64,000 nucleotides of DNA from a bacterium (GTDB lineage: Bacteria > Bdellovibrionota_C > UBA2361 > RFPC01), in contig JAUIBK010000003.1 in assembly GCA_030428205.1 (NCBI GenBank), positions 62,001 to 126,000 of the forward strand, given 5' to 3'. The position numbers were made by a program, and so were the translations under genes. The notes below the pieces were generated by a model that saw nothing but the letters and a program-made list of their open reading frames with translations, did no database searches and had not been told where the DNA came from. Positions within the stretch are counted from its first letter, which is position 1, and each line of letters begins with the position of its first letter. This document shows positions 26,830 through 35,491 of the stretch, piece by piece.

Positions 26830-27114
26830 ATGGAAATATCAAGTAGTTATCTCACGGGAACCAACTCAGCGCTGATAGCGCTCGAGGTGCCTCGCGCCCA
26901 TGTCGTAACGCTACAAACGTATATAGACTCTTATGAAGGGGTTGGGGTGGTACGTACTTTAGACCGAGAACAAAGCATTATTGGCATTCTCACCACACCT
27001 GATATGATGCCTGTCGTTTTTGAGATCCTTCACCATTTGGCTCCCACTGTACCGTGGAGGCCGTTGGAGCGATTTCCAGAAGAAGTCGCGAAAGATTTCC
27101 TAGCCCAACTCTAA
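26830..27114 (+). CDS. DUF4911 family protein
   Basis: A 94-residue protein with LEVPRAHVVTLQTYIDSYEG and VVRTLDREQSIIGIL, the pattern of DUF4911, known mainly from deltaproteobacterial genomes and without a known function. It starts 3 bases after gatB and ends 9 bases before the PpiD-like gene, so it is co-transcribed with them. Some members sit near translation genes, which fits, but no activity can be assigned. Confidence 0.75.
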   Translation: MEISSSYLTGTNSALIALEVPRAHVVTLQTYIDSYEGVGVVRTLDREQSIIGILTTPDMMPVVFEILHHLAPTVPWRPLERFPEEVAKDFLAQL

Positions 27115-27123
27115 AGGAGTCCT

Positions 27124-29019
27124 ATGCTACAGACTATCCACCGATACTACCGTTCTGTTCTTGGTGCAGCGATGATTGGAGCCATTTCGCTTTCGATGCT
27201 CTTTTTCGGCATGGACTTTGGAGGTTCGAGCTCAAACGAGACATACGCCATTAAAGTTGACGAGCACACCGTCTCCTTTTCAGACTTCAACGGAAGAAAA
27301 CGTGAAGTACAAGATCAACTCCGCCGCTCACTAGGGCCGAACTACTTTCAAATTGCAGGCCAACTCCTCCAAAATCTCGATCGACAACTTGTTGATAGTA
27401 TCATCGATGAGCAACTCATCAGCAAACACGCTGACCAGCTCGAGCTTCACGCTGGGACAGAAGAGGTGCGTGCTCAAATCCGCGCAATGTTTCCTAACGG
27501 TTTTTCGATGTCACAGTACCGTACCCTTCTGAGCAACCTTGGAACCTCTGCGGCTGCCTTCGAGCACCGTATGGGACAAGACATTGTACGAAGTCAATAC
27601 GCCGCTATTTTACAAGACGTCTCTCTGAGCTCAAAGCGCGAAGCAAAAGAACTGCTCACCGAAGAAGAGACAGCATACGACATCGAATATATTGCTCTCT
27701 CTGCTGACAACTTCCTCTCTTCGCTTGAAGAACCCGCAGAAGAAGATCTCGTGGCGTATTATGAAGAAAACGCAACAGACTACGAAACAGTACCTCAAGT
27801 CGCTTACCGGTTTGTCTCGTTTGAGCCTAAAAACTACAGCCACCTCGTTGAAATTTCCGATGATGACATAGAGTTTTACTACTCAGACAACGAGCGTAAA
27901 TTCTCTACGCCTGAGCGTGTTCGTGTACGTCAGATTAAACTTGCGCTTGCTGCTGGTGCTACTCCTGACAAAGAACTAGGAGTAAGCGCCTTAGCAGATG
28001 AGATTCACGAAAAACTCCTTGAAGGAGAATCATTCGACGAGCTTGTAAAAACTTACTCTGATGATGCCAAATCTAAGAAAGCTGGTGGAGATATCGGATG
28101 GGTCAAAAGGGGAGACCTTGAGCCGAAGTTTGAAAAAGAGCTCTTTGAGAACAAAGATGGGGGTTTTACTTCTGTGCTTCGGAACAACAAAGGATTTTTC
28201 ATCTATTCCGTAGAGGACTACGAAGCCCCGAGCCCAAAACGACTTGCCGAAGTGCGAGAAGAGATCGAAAAGCTTATTAAAACACAAGAAGCACCAGCCT
28301 TTCTCTCTGCTCATGTTGAAGAGCTTTACGACACGTGGACTGCTACAGGAGACTCTCTTGAAGCTTTCGCCAAGAGCAACGAGCTCAAAAGCGATGTTCT
28401 TGCCGAACTCTCTGAGAAGACAACAGATCCAACAGGTCTTCCGGGTCTTACCGCAAAGGTGATTGCCAATGCCACACTAGAAAAGCAGGTCATTGAACTT
28501 CGCGAAAAAACACTGCTTGTTGAAATCATCGATTTCTCAGACACGCACATCCCACCCTTTGAGGACGTAAAGGAGCGCGTTACAGCAGACCTCAAACAAG
28601 AACTCGCCTTTGCCAAAGCCAAAGAAGAAGCCCGCGCACTGTTTGCCTCTGCCACTGGAAATAATGGCTCATTTGATACTCTCAAACTCCCTGAAGGGGT
28701 GACCAAAGAGAGCAAGACGGGCCTCAAACGCAAGACTCCCGGGGAAGGCCCTCTTGCAGACTCACGGACACGCGATGCTGTATTCGCCATGCGCTCTGCT
28801 GGTCTTGTTGGAAACGAGCCTGTTACCGTTAACGGCAAACACTACGTTGTACGCGTAAGCAAAGTTACCCCACCAGAACAAGAAGGGCTCAAAGAGAAGC
28901 TAGAAGAGTATCAAGAAACAGCCTCAACACAGCTGGCCCAAAACCTCTCTCTTTCGCTTTCGAATCAGATGAGACGAGATGCGGTGATTGATATAAATAG
29001 CGCGGTTTATAACCAGTAG
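27124..29019 (+). CDS. PpiD-like membrane-anchored peptidyl-prolyl isomerase/chaperone
   Basis: A 631-residue protein. One N-terminal membrane segment (about 12-32, VLGAAMIGAISLSMLFF) leaves the rest in the periplasm. A SurA-N-like chaperone region (about 40-200, LVDSIIDEQLISKHADQL) is followed by a parvulin PpiC domain (about 250-360: VRVRQIKLA, GESFDELVKTYSDDAKSKKAGGDIGWVKRG). The layout is that of PpiD, which helps nascent outer-membrane and periplasmic proteins leave the Sec translocon. AAGGAGTCCT precedes the ATG. It ends the gatCAB operon; a long hairpin follows. Confidence 0.88.
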   Translation: MLQTIHRYYRSVLGAAMIGAISLSMLFFGMDFGGSSSNETYAIKVDEHTVSFSDFNGRKREVQDQLRRSLGPNYFQIAGQLLQNLDRQLVDSIIDEQLISKHADQLELHAGTEEVRAQIRAMFPNGFSMSQYRTLLSNLGTSAAAFEHRMGQDIVRSQYAAILQDVSLSSKREAKELLTEEETAYDIEYIALSADNFLSSLEEPAEEDLVAYYEENATDYETVPQVAYRFVSFEPKNYSHLVEISDDDIEFYYSDNERKFSTPERVRVRQIKLALAAGATPDKELGVSALADEIHEKLLEGESFDELVKTYSDDAKSKKAGGDIGWVKRGDLEPKFEKELFENKDGGFTSVLRNNKGFFIYSVEDYEAPSPKRLAEVREEIEKLIKTQEAPAFLSAHVEELYDTWTATGDSLEAFAKSNELKSDVLAELSEKTTDPTGLPGLTAKVIANATLEKQVIELREKTLLVEIIDFSDTHIPPFEDVKERVTADLKQELAFAKAKEEARALFASATGNNGSFDTLKLPEGVTKESKTGLKRKTPGEGPLADSRTRDAVFAMRSAGLVGNEPVTVNGKHYVVRVSKVTPPEQEGLKEKLEEYQETASTQLAQNLSLSLSNQMRRDAVIDINSAVYNQ

Positions 29020-29035
29020 CCCTTTTACAAATCAC

Positions 29036-29106
29036 TCTTGACCCTGACCTTAGACTTGACCTTGATCTTTACTAGGTCAAGGTCAAGTCTAAGGTCAGGG
29101 TCAAGA
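29036..29106. repeat. Inverted repeat of TTGACC-like hexamers, copy 2 (11-base loop)
   Basis: Arms 29036-29065 and 29077-29106 are exact 30-bp reverse complements built from TTGACC, CTGACC, TTAGAC and TTGACC units. It matches copy 1 at 15880-16027 almost base for base in the arms. It starts 16 bases after the PpiD-like stop and lies between convergent genes, so it could end transcripts from both sides, though no T-run follows. Confidence 0.9.
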
Positions 29107-29140
29107 AACTCTCATTTCTGCCCTCTGACAGTCAAACTTT

Positions 29141-31696
29141 CTACGAGTATCTCAACACACTCCGCCTGCGCCCCCAAACCTCTCGCACCAAAACATGTAA
29201 ACAGAGCAACAACGCCAAAAGAAAGAGAAGGTGTGGCTTCAAATCGGTCTCCGTTGTCACCATCCGCGACTCAGCTGAAAGATCAGAAGCGCTCGGATTA
29301 AGATTTCCACCTGTCATGCTCGCAAGCTGGGCGAGGAAGGGCACATTAAAGCCTTGATCTTTCTTTTCGCCAAACAACTCGCCGTCCAAAAGAAAAGAAA
29401 CAGGTGTAAGTTTTTTCTGATCAACAAAAATTGAGAGATCGTATTTTCCAGCTGTGGCACGCTCTACTCGACCCTCAAAACGCCCTGGTGCAATACGGGT
29501 AAATGAAGCAGCTTTTGTTTCGCCAGACGGGAGCGCTAAGGAGCCTTCAACAGCGAGAGGCTCTTTTTCTGCAAAGAGCGTAAGATCAAGATCGAGTCCG
29601 CCACGTGAAACGGAGTAACGGAGATCAAAAGGAATCTTCTCTCGTTTTGCACTATCTTTTGGCTGAACCGATTCAATCAACTCTCTCCAAAAGGAGATAA
29701 ACTGTGGCCAACGGATCCATGCTTCAGACCATCTGCCGTTGGTATCAGAAGTAAAGGCGATACTCTTTCCCTTTCCTACCTGCCAAGAAGCAAGCAAAGG
29801 CTCAGCTTTTCCAGCAGCAAAGGCGACAAGTTCAAGATCGGCTTTTGGTTTAATTTTGGTTTGCACATACCCTTTGACCTGCGGAAAACGGTCAAGCGAT
29901 ATACTTTTGAGCCCAGCAGGCCCCTTTCGTACAACATAGTTTCTCCGCTCTCGCATCGTTTGTTCACCAGCGGTTACTTTAAGATCGGAGAGAAAGATTC
30001 TCGGCAATGCTCGAACATCTGTTGTTTGATAGAACGCCCCACCACCGTACTCAGCCATATCACGCAGAAGTCTTACATCAGCTTCACGCCCCATCATTAC
30101 CGTAGAAACAGTAATTCCAAGGAGGCGCATCTGCTCAACAAGCGTGATGTAGTGTGGGCCAGCATCTGGAATCTTGCCATCGGTAAGAACAATCATATGC
30201 TTTCTTCCAGCCGCTGCATTCTTAAGCCCCCGTCTTGCCTCATCCATTGCAGGAAAGAGATTTGTTTTTCCGCTTGGAAAGAGAGTCCCGATGCGATTCA
30301 TTGCCATCGAGCGGTTGTCTCTCATCTGTCGCATCGGCATAGCAACAAAGGGAGTCGTATCAAAGCCGATGACTCCCAGAAAATCTTCATCTTTAAGGTT
30401 TCTGACAACTTCTTTTGCCGCTTCTTTGGCGTAATCGATTTTTTGGCCGTTTTTCATGCTCTTTGATTTATCGAGCACGAGTGAGACAGCAACATTAATT
30501 CGCTTTCGTTCTTTGCGTGGAAGGAGCGGCTCAACTGGAAGAAGCTTTGCGATATCGCTTTGCGCATACCCACCGAGGCCAAAACTCTTATCTCCACCGA
30601 TCATAAAGAGACCACCACCTTGCTTGAGGTAAGGGGCAAGTTTTTGAGCCGCATTGGCGGGCAAGATGCGGCGAGGCACATTATTGAGAAGGACCGCAAA
30701 GTAGCTATCGAGCTTCTCAAAAGTTTTTTCTGGGACTTTTCCGATAAAGGTATCAAGCTCATAGGCTTGGCTTTGTAGCACCTTACTTAAAAATCTGTCA
30801 TCTGCTGTTGTGCCACTCAAGAGCAAGACACGCTCTCGTTCTTCGGTTGATAAATAAGCGCTTCGAGTATGCGTTGGAAAGCGGGTGTCATCCGGTGTGA
30901 GAACAGCTCTCACTTCATTTACTCCACCAAGCTCCGCATCACTTTGAGCTCTGATAAGTCGAGATTCACCTGGTTGGAGTCGAAGTGTTGTTCGAGAAAT
31001 AGAAGTTTCTCCGTGGAAAATTTCAAAGGTGGCACTTTGCTCACGCTCAGTGGCATTTTGCACCGTAGAGCGGATCTCAACGCTGGTTTCTGTTGGAGCA
31101 ACAAATGGAACGTAGAGCTGCTCAATCGAAAAGAGGTCGCCGCGTTCTTTGGGATCTCTGGGAACAAGTGGATAGAGTGAAACTCCTCGCTGGCCTGCCA
31201 TTTGAGCAACGCGCAAAACGTCTCCTTGAGTTTCAAAACCATCTGTGAGCAAAAAGATAGATTTCTGCCCCTGTTGTAGCTGGCTATCAACGGCCCTTTC
31301 GATATTGGTTTGCCCCCGATCGAGCTTTTGCCACGACGATTGAACTGTCTCAAAGGGTGAAAGACGAGTCATCGGCTCAGAAAAGAGCGCTGGTGCACCA
31401 GAGAAAGGAGTAACATCAATAACGGTGCTACCTCCAAACGTCTCTTTGAGTTGTCCAAGAACCTGAGAGGCATCATCTTCTGCCATACTATCAGAGATAT
31501 CGAGTAGGAGCGGATAGCGGCTCGACTCTTCTTGTTCTTTGAAGACTGGATCTGCGTATACGAGAAGAAGCCCTGCAAGCAGCAGGCCTTGTGTGATAAA
31601 GCTGAGCGATTGTCGAAAGATAAGAGTTCCCAAAAGAAAGAGGAGAAATACTACACTTGCCGACCACGCGAGAAGAGGAGCGCCGAACTCTATCAT
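29141..31696 (-). CDS. Membrane protein with two VWA-type domains and a glutamine-amidotransferase-like domain
   Basis: An 851-residue protein. Two N-terminal membrane segments (about 10-48), a first VWA-like domain (about 60-175) with MIDAS-type LLLDISDSM, a beta-rich region, a GATase/DJ-1-like Rossmann region (about 300-380, LAPYLKQGGGLFMIGGDKS), a second VWA domain (about 400-570) with LVLDKSKSMKNG and IVLTDGKIPD, and a C-terminal membrane segment (about 820-840). Both MIDAS motifs are DxSxS. Proteins of this layout occur in Bat-type operons with MoxR. Its ATG overlaps the stop of the upstream BatA-like gene by 4 bp (ATGA). The role is probably envelope assembly or stress tolerance; the ligand is unknown. 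Confidence 0.82.
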   Translation of the reverse strand: MIEFGAPLLAWSASVVFLLFLLGTLIFRQSLSFITQGLLLAGLLLVYADPVFKEQEESSRYPLLLDISDSMAEDDASQVLGQLKETFGGSTVIDVTPFSGAPALFSEPMTRLSPFETVQSSWQKLDRGQTNIERAVDSQLQQGQKSIFLLTDGFETQGDVLRVAQMAGQRGVSLYPLVPRDPKERGDLFSIEQLYVPFVAPTETSVEIRSTVQNATEREQSATFEIFHGETSISRTTLRLQPGESRLIRAQSDAELGGVNEVRAVLTPDDTRFPTHTRSAYLSTEERERVLLLSGTTADDRFLSKVLQSQAYELDTFIGKVPEKTFEKLDSYFAVLLNNVPRRILPANAAQKLAPYLKQGGGLFMIGGDKSFGLGGYAQSDIAKLLPVEPLLPRKERKRINVAVSLVLDKSKSMKNGQKIDYAKEAAKEVVRNLKDEDFLGVIGFDTTPFVAMPMRQMRDNRSMAMNRIGTLFPSGKTNLFPAMDEARRGLKNAAAGRKHMIVLTDGKIPDAGPHYITLVEQMRLLGITVSTVMMGREADVRLLRDMAEYGGGAFYQTTDVRALPRIFLSDLKVTAGEQTMRERRNYVVRKGPAGLKSISLDRFPQVKGYVQTKIKPKADLELVAFAAGKAEPLLASWQVGKGKSIAFTSDTNGRWSEAWIRWPQFISFWRELIESVQPKDSAKREKIPFDLRYSVSRGGLDLDLTLFAEKEPLAVEGSLALPSGETKAASFTRIAPGRFEGRVERATAGKYDLSIFVDQKKLTPVSFLLDGELFGEKKDQGFNVPFLAQLASMTGGNLNPSASDLSAESRMVTTETDLKPHLLFLLALLLCLHVLVREVWGRRRSVLRYS

Positions 31697-33585
31697 GCCA
31701 CTCCTCCTATTTCTCCAGACCTAAGCTCACGCCGCTGTTTTGAGCGAAAGAGGGGAAGCAAAACAAAGAAGAAAAAATCCAGGAGAAGAAGTACTAAGGC
31801 TACGTGAGCAAGCCTCTCTGAGAGAAGTTGCGGTGAGCTCGGTTCAAAGGAAACGGTTCTTGGAGGAATAAGCACCGAACCACTCTCTAAGAGATTCGAT
31901 TCACTACCATCAAAAAAATTAACAGCAACGAAGTCTGGAGACTTTCCGGGTTCTTTCACCAAATAGAGGTCGGGAACAAGTAGGCGAGAGCTCTCCGTAG
32001 GTTCCCCCTCAGCACGGTCAAGACCAGTAACAGTGCTTGTTGAGTCAAGAGAAGAAAGGGTTGTGCCTGCTTGCACGTAAAGTGAGTGGTGAGACGTTGG
32101 AGCAAGCCATCCAAAGGCGTTTAATGCGAGTACACTTAAGGCCGGAGCGCGTTTTCCAGTAAAGGGAAAGAGATCAAAACCAAACCCTAAATACCGATAA
32201 CCGCCCTGCTCACCTGCAAGCACTATCGGCCCTTCTTCTACGGAAAGTTCTTCTTCCATCCAAGTTGGGCCCTCGAGTACATAGGCACCATTCATCGAGA
32301 GAGCAGAAAAATTAACGTACGAAAGAAGTGGATGAGTGGTGTTCCAGGCAGAAAGCTCTGCGTCTGGTACAAACACTTTACTCACAAGAGGACCGCTACT
32401 TCCTTCGGGAAGTAAAAAGAGCGCATTTGTTTTCGGAAGCTCTGCTGGAATGTATCGGTCAAAGATAGCGGCCGAGGATCCCTCCTCAGTAAGCCCCTGC
32501 TCTTCGTACTGCTGCTGCGAGAGGTGTTGCCACTGAACATGAGAGAGTTTCAAGAGACCAAGCTCTGCGGGAGAGCGTTTACCAACAACCGTAATGGACT
32601 CTTCAGCTTTACGGTGAGAGATCCACGCGACGTTATCACGAGCAAGCGGATCGCTCCACGCACCTCCCGAACGGGCAAGAGAGGTGAGTTCAAGTCGGTA
32701 TGGCGACTCTAAAGAGAGCTCCTTGAAAGTCATCTCTTTGGTTTCTCCAGGCTCAAGAGAAAAAGAGGCAGAACGTGCCAGTGATGTCTGCCAGGAGGAC
32801 CCCGTGTTTACGTAGCGCTTCACCTCAAGAGTACCTTGCTTTGCCTCGTTTCCGTAGAGCGTGAGTGATGCAGTAAGATTGCCCTCTTTGTTATCGCCTG
32901 AAGAGATTCGCACCTGGCTTAAGGCGATGTTGTCTTGTGTCGCACTTGTGTCATCGAGTGTTCGAAAGGAAAACGAAGAGCTCGAGGCGTCTTCGTCGGG
33001 CCATACAGGCTTTTTATCACTTACGACATAGATACGAGAATACTGCGGTTGATAAGCAAACCTTGAGAGAGCACCTGCAAGATTATCAGCAAGATAACCA
33101 ACAGAGAGCTCATCAAGGCGTTCTTTCGCCTCGCCCAGCGACATCTCACTTTCTCCTACCTGCTCTAGCTCGGGAGAAACAACGAAAAGGGACAGTTGGG
33201 TCGTGGAAGCAAGCGAGTCTATGAGTGTACGCGCTTGCACCTTGGCACGATCAAATCGAGAACGCACCATCCCCTCACGAAAATACTCTGCGCTCATACT
33301 CAGTGAATTATCGAGCACAAGAGCTACATGCTCGCCCGAATCGTTTCTGTAAAGCCCCGCTGCCCCGGCTATAAGCGCAAAGAGAAGAAGGAGCTCAAGG
33401 AAAAAGCGGAGTGGTGGACGAAACTTTTTTCGAAACGAAGCCTTCTCTCTCAGAGCTTCAAAGAGGAAAGTGGACGAGACTACCGTACGCTTACCCTGCC
33501 CATGCTTTCGGTACGCCCACACAAGCGCAGCTACCCCTAAGGGCACAAGCAACAGCGATAATGGGTAAAGTAATCCAAACGGCAT
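31693..33585 (-). CDS. BatA-like membrane protein with VWA domain
   Basis: A 630-residue protein. The N-terminal BatA region (LLYPLSLLLVPLGVAALVWAYRKH, about 4-27) and a second membrane segment (about 60-77) precede a VWA domain with MIDAS motif LVLDNSLSMS (about 88-97). A long periplasmic region follows, and a final membrane helix lies near 595-620 (LAHVALVLLLLDFFFFVLLPLF). It begins 3 bp after the DUF58 stop. Bat proteins were linked to aerotolerance in Bacteroides, but a general function is not proven. Confidence 0.84.
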   Translation of the reverse strand: MPFGLLYPLSLLLVPLGVAALVWAYRKHGQGKRTVVSSTFLFEALREKASFRKKFRPPLRFFLELLLLFALIAGAAGLYRNDSGEHVALVLDNSLSMSAEYFREGMVRSRFDRAKVQARTLIDSLASTTQLSLFVVSPELEQVGESEMSLGEAKERLDELSVGYLADNLAGALSRFAYQPQYSRIYVVSDKKPVWPDEDASSSSFSFRTLDDTSATQDNIALSQVRISSGDNKEGNLTASLTLYGNEAKQGTLEVKRYVNTGSSWQTSLARSASFSLEPGETKEMTFKELSLESPYRLELTSLARSGGAWSDPLARDNVAWISHRKAEESITVVGKRSPAELGLLKLSHVQWQHLSQQQYEEQGLTEEGSSAAIFDRYIPAELPKTNALFLLPEGSSGPLVSKVFVPDAELSAWNTTHPLLSYVNFSALSMNGAYVLEGPTWMEEELSVEEGPIVLAGEQGGYRYLGFGFDLFPFTGKRAPALSVLALNAFGWLAPTSHHSLYVQAGTTLSSLDSTSTVTGLDRAEGEPTESSRLLVPDLYLVKEPGKSPDFVAVNFFDGSESNLLESGSVLIPPRTVSFEPSSPQLLSERLAHVALVLLLLDFFFFVLLPLFRSKQRRELRSGEIGGVA

Positions 33586-33588
33586 AAC

Positions 33589-34470
33589 CTACTGCAGCAG
33601 TCCTTTCTTCATTAAATTTTCTAACATGAACGTAGCCAGATCCTCATCAGCAACAACCTGGGCATACGTAATTCCAGCCTGAGTAAGAAACGTACGTAAG
33701 GTGTCGTTATGTTCGTGCAAGAGATGCTCGTACTCATCTCGAATTGAGGCATCAAAGCGGAGCTCAACTTCCGCATCTGTTTCACTATCAACCACAATAG
33801 CGTCTTGGGTATCACGGAGCGGCTCAACGTCACTCCGACCTAAAACTTGCAACGCGGTAATATCAAGATTTTTTGCGCGGAGCATATTCATCATCGTTTC
33901 AACATTTTCAAGGGGCATAAGAAAATCAGAGAGAAAAATGGCAACTCCGGGAAAACGAAAAGCACTTAGGCCCTGGCGAATACCAAGTAAAAAATCCTTA
34001 TCATCAGCAGGCGAGAGTTCTTCGAGGTCGCGTGAGAGCTGATGTATTGCTCGTCCACCGTAATAGCTCGGACTCATAAACGAACCAGGTACACAGAGGC
34101 GCACCGTGTCGTGTTGCATGAGCGCTACATACGCAAGCGACAAACAGAGATCTCTTGCCATACTCCACTTTTGTCCCTGCTCAGGAGCATGCATTGAGAG
34201 TGTGTTATCAAGCACAATCAAGACTGGAAGATCTTGCTCTTCTTGAAACCGCTTTACGTAGAGCCGTTCACTTCTACCATAAACGCCCCAGTCAATATGG
34301 CGCGGGTTATCACCGAGTTCGTATTTTCGGTAGTCACTAAACTCAATACCGTGACCTCTCTTAAGCGAAAGGTGTCCACCCTGGCGCGTCCCGAGGAACG
34401 TACGTTGCGTTCGAAGCTTAAGAAGCTCGAGCTGCCTGAGGTATCGAGGAGTGAAGGTTTGAGGAAGCAC
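33589..34470 (-). CDS. DUF58 family protein
   Basis: About 293 residues. The hallmark region GHLSLKRGHGIEFSDYRKYELGDNPRHIDWGVYGRSERLYVKRF (in part) and a VWA-like core LPVLIVLDNTLSMHA identify DUF58, the usual partner of MoxR ATPases. A TTG (34473) and a GTG (34470) are both possible starts; GGAGG lies just upstream and fits the GTG better. It is probably soluble and acts as an adaptor or substrate of MoxR. Confidence 0.88.
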   Translation of the reverse strand: MLPQTFTPRYLRQLELLKLRTQRTFLGTRQGGHLSLKRGHGIEFSDYRKYELGDNPRHIDWGVYGRSERLYVKRFQEEQDLPVLIVLDNTLSMHAPEQGQKWSMARDLCLSLAYVALMQHDTVRLCVPGSFMSPSYYGGRAIHQLSRDLEELSPADDKDFLLGIRQGLSAFRFPGVAIFLSDFLMPLENVETMMNMLRAKNLDITALQVLGRSDVEPLRDTQDAIVVDSETDAEVELRFDASIRDEYEHLLHEHNDTLRTFLTQAGITYAQVVADEDLATFMLENLMKKGLLQ

Positions 34471-34481
34471 CAATTGCCCTC

Positions 34482-35477
34482 CTACTTAGACGCTATCTCA
34501 CGTATGAGCTCATCAGCAGAAACACCGTCAGCCTCCGCCTGAAAGGTAAGGATAAGACGGTGGCGAAGCGCTTGTACGATTGAGTCACGAATATCTTCGT
34601 AAGCCACATTTATGCGCATTTCTCTAAGAGCACGGACCTTCGCCATAAGCAGAACCGCTTGCGCACCCCGCGGCCCAGGGCCAAAACGCACGTAGGTATT
34701 CACCCGCTCAGAAGCCCGTTCGCTTCCTGGAGTAAGTGAGCTCATGAGATCAACAAGAATATCAAGCACTGGGTCTGCAACCACCACCTTACGCACGAGC
34801 TGCTTCATAGCTTCCACACGCTCAACAACCTCGTGTGGTTGAAACACACTCTCAACCGTTGCACGCTCTGTACCAGTTGTTCGTACTAGAACCTCTTTGA
34901 GCTGTCTTGAGCTTGGAGCAGGCACCATAAGCTTAATGAGAAAGCGGTCGAGCTGGGCTTCTGGGAGCGGATAGGTTCCTTCAAGCTCAATCGGGTTTTG
35001 CGTGGCTAACACAAAGAAGGGAGATTTAAGTGCATACGTTTGATCGAGCACTGTAATCTGTCGTTCTTCCATAGCCTCAAGAAGAGAAGCCTGGGTCTTG
35101 GGAGTAGCACGGTTAATTTCGTCCGCTAAGATAATGTTGGCAAAGAGTGGTCCTGGCTTAAACACAAAACGCCTCCTACCGGCTTCATCTTCAGTCAACA
35201 CTTGTGTTCCGGTAACATCGCTTGGCATGAGATCTGGAGTAAACTGGATCCGCTTAAATGCTAGACCAAACGCTTCGTTGATGGATTTTACAAGAAGCGT
35301 TTTTCCAAGCCCAGGCACCCCTTCCATGAGCACGTGTCCACCAGCAAAGATGGCGCTCAGGGCTCCAGAGACAACCTCCTCCATACCAACAATAACCTTG
35401 CCGACCTCACTCTGGATGGCACGAAAAACCTCGTTAAACTCTTGAACTTCTTTTTCTAAACGTGTTCCCTCAACCAT
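34482..35477 (-). CDS. MoxR-family AAA+ ATPase
   Basis: A 331-residue ATPase with Walker A GVPGLGKTLLVKS, Walker B ILADEINRATPKTQASLLEAMEE, sensor 1 FFVLATQNPIELEGTYPLPEAQLDRF, and a C-terminal lid. MoxR proteins act as chaperone-like ATPases that insert metals or remodel VWA-domain partners, and three such partners follow directly. AAGGAG lies upstream of the ATG. Confidence 0.93.
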   Translation of the reverse strand: MVEGTRLEKEVQEFNEVFRAIQSEVGKVIVGMEEVVSGALSAIFAGGHVLMEGVPGLGKTLLVKSINEAFGLAFKRIQFTPDLMPSDVTGTQVLTEDEAGRRRFVFKPGPLFANIILADEINRATPKTQASLLEAMEERQITVLDQTYALKSPFFVLATQNPIELEGTYPLPEAQLDRFLIKLMVPAPSSRQLKEVLVRTTGTERATVESVFQPHEVVERVEAMKQLVRKVVVADPVLDILVDLMSSLTPGSERASERVNTYVRFGPGPRGAQAVLLMAKVRALREMRINVAYEDIRDSIVQALRHRLILTFQAEADGVSADELIREIASK

Positions 35478-35491
35478 TATCGTTTGTCTCC

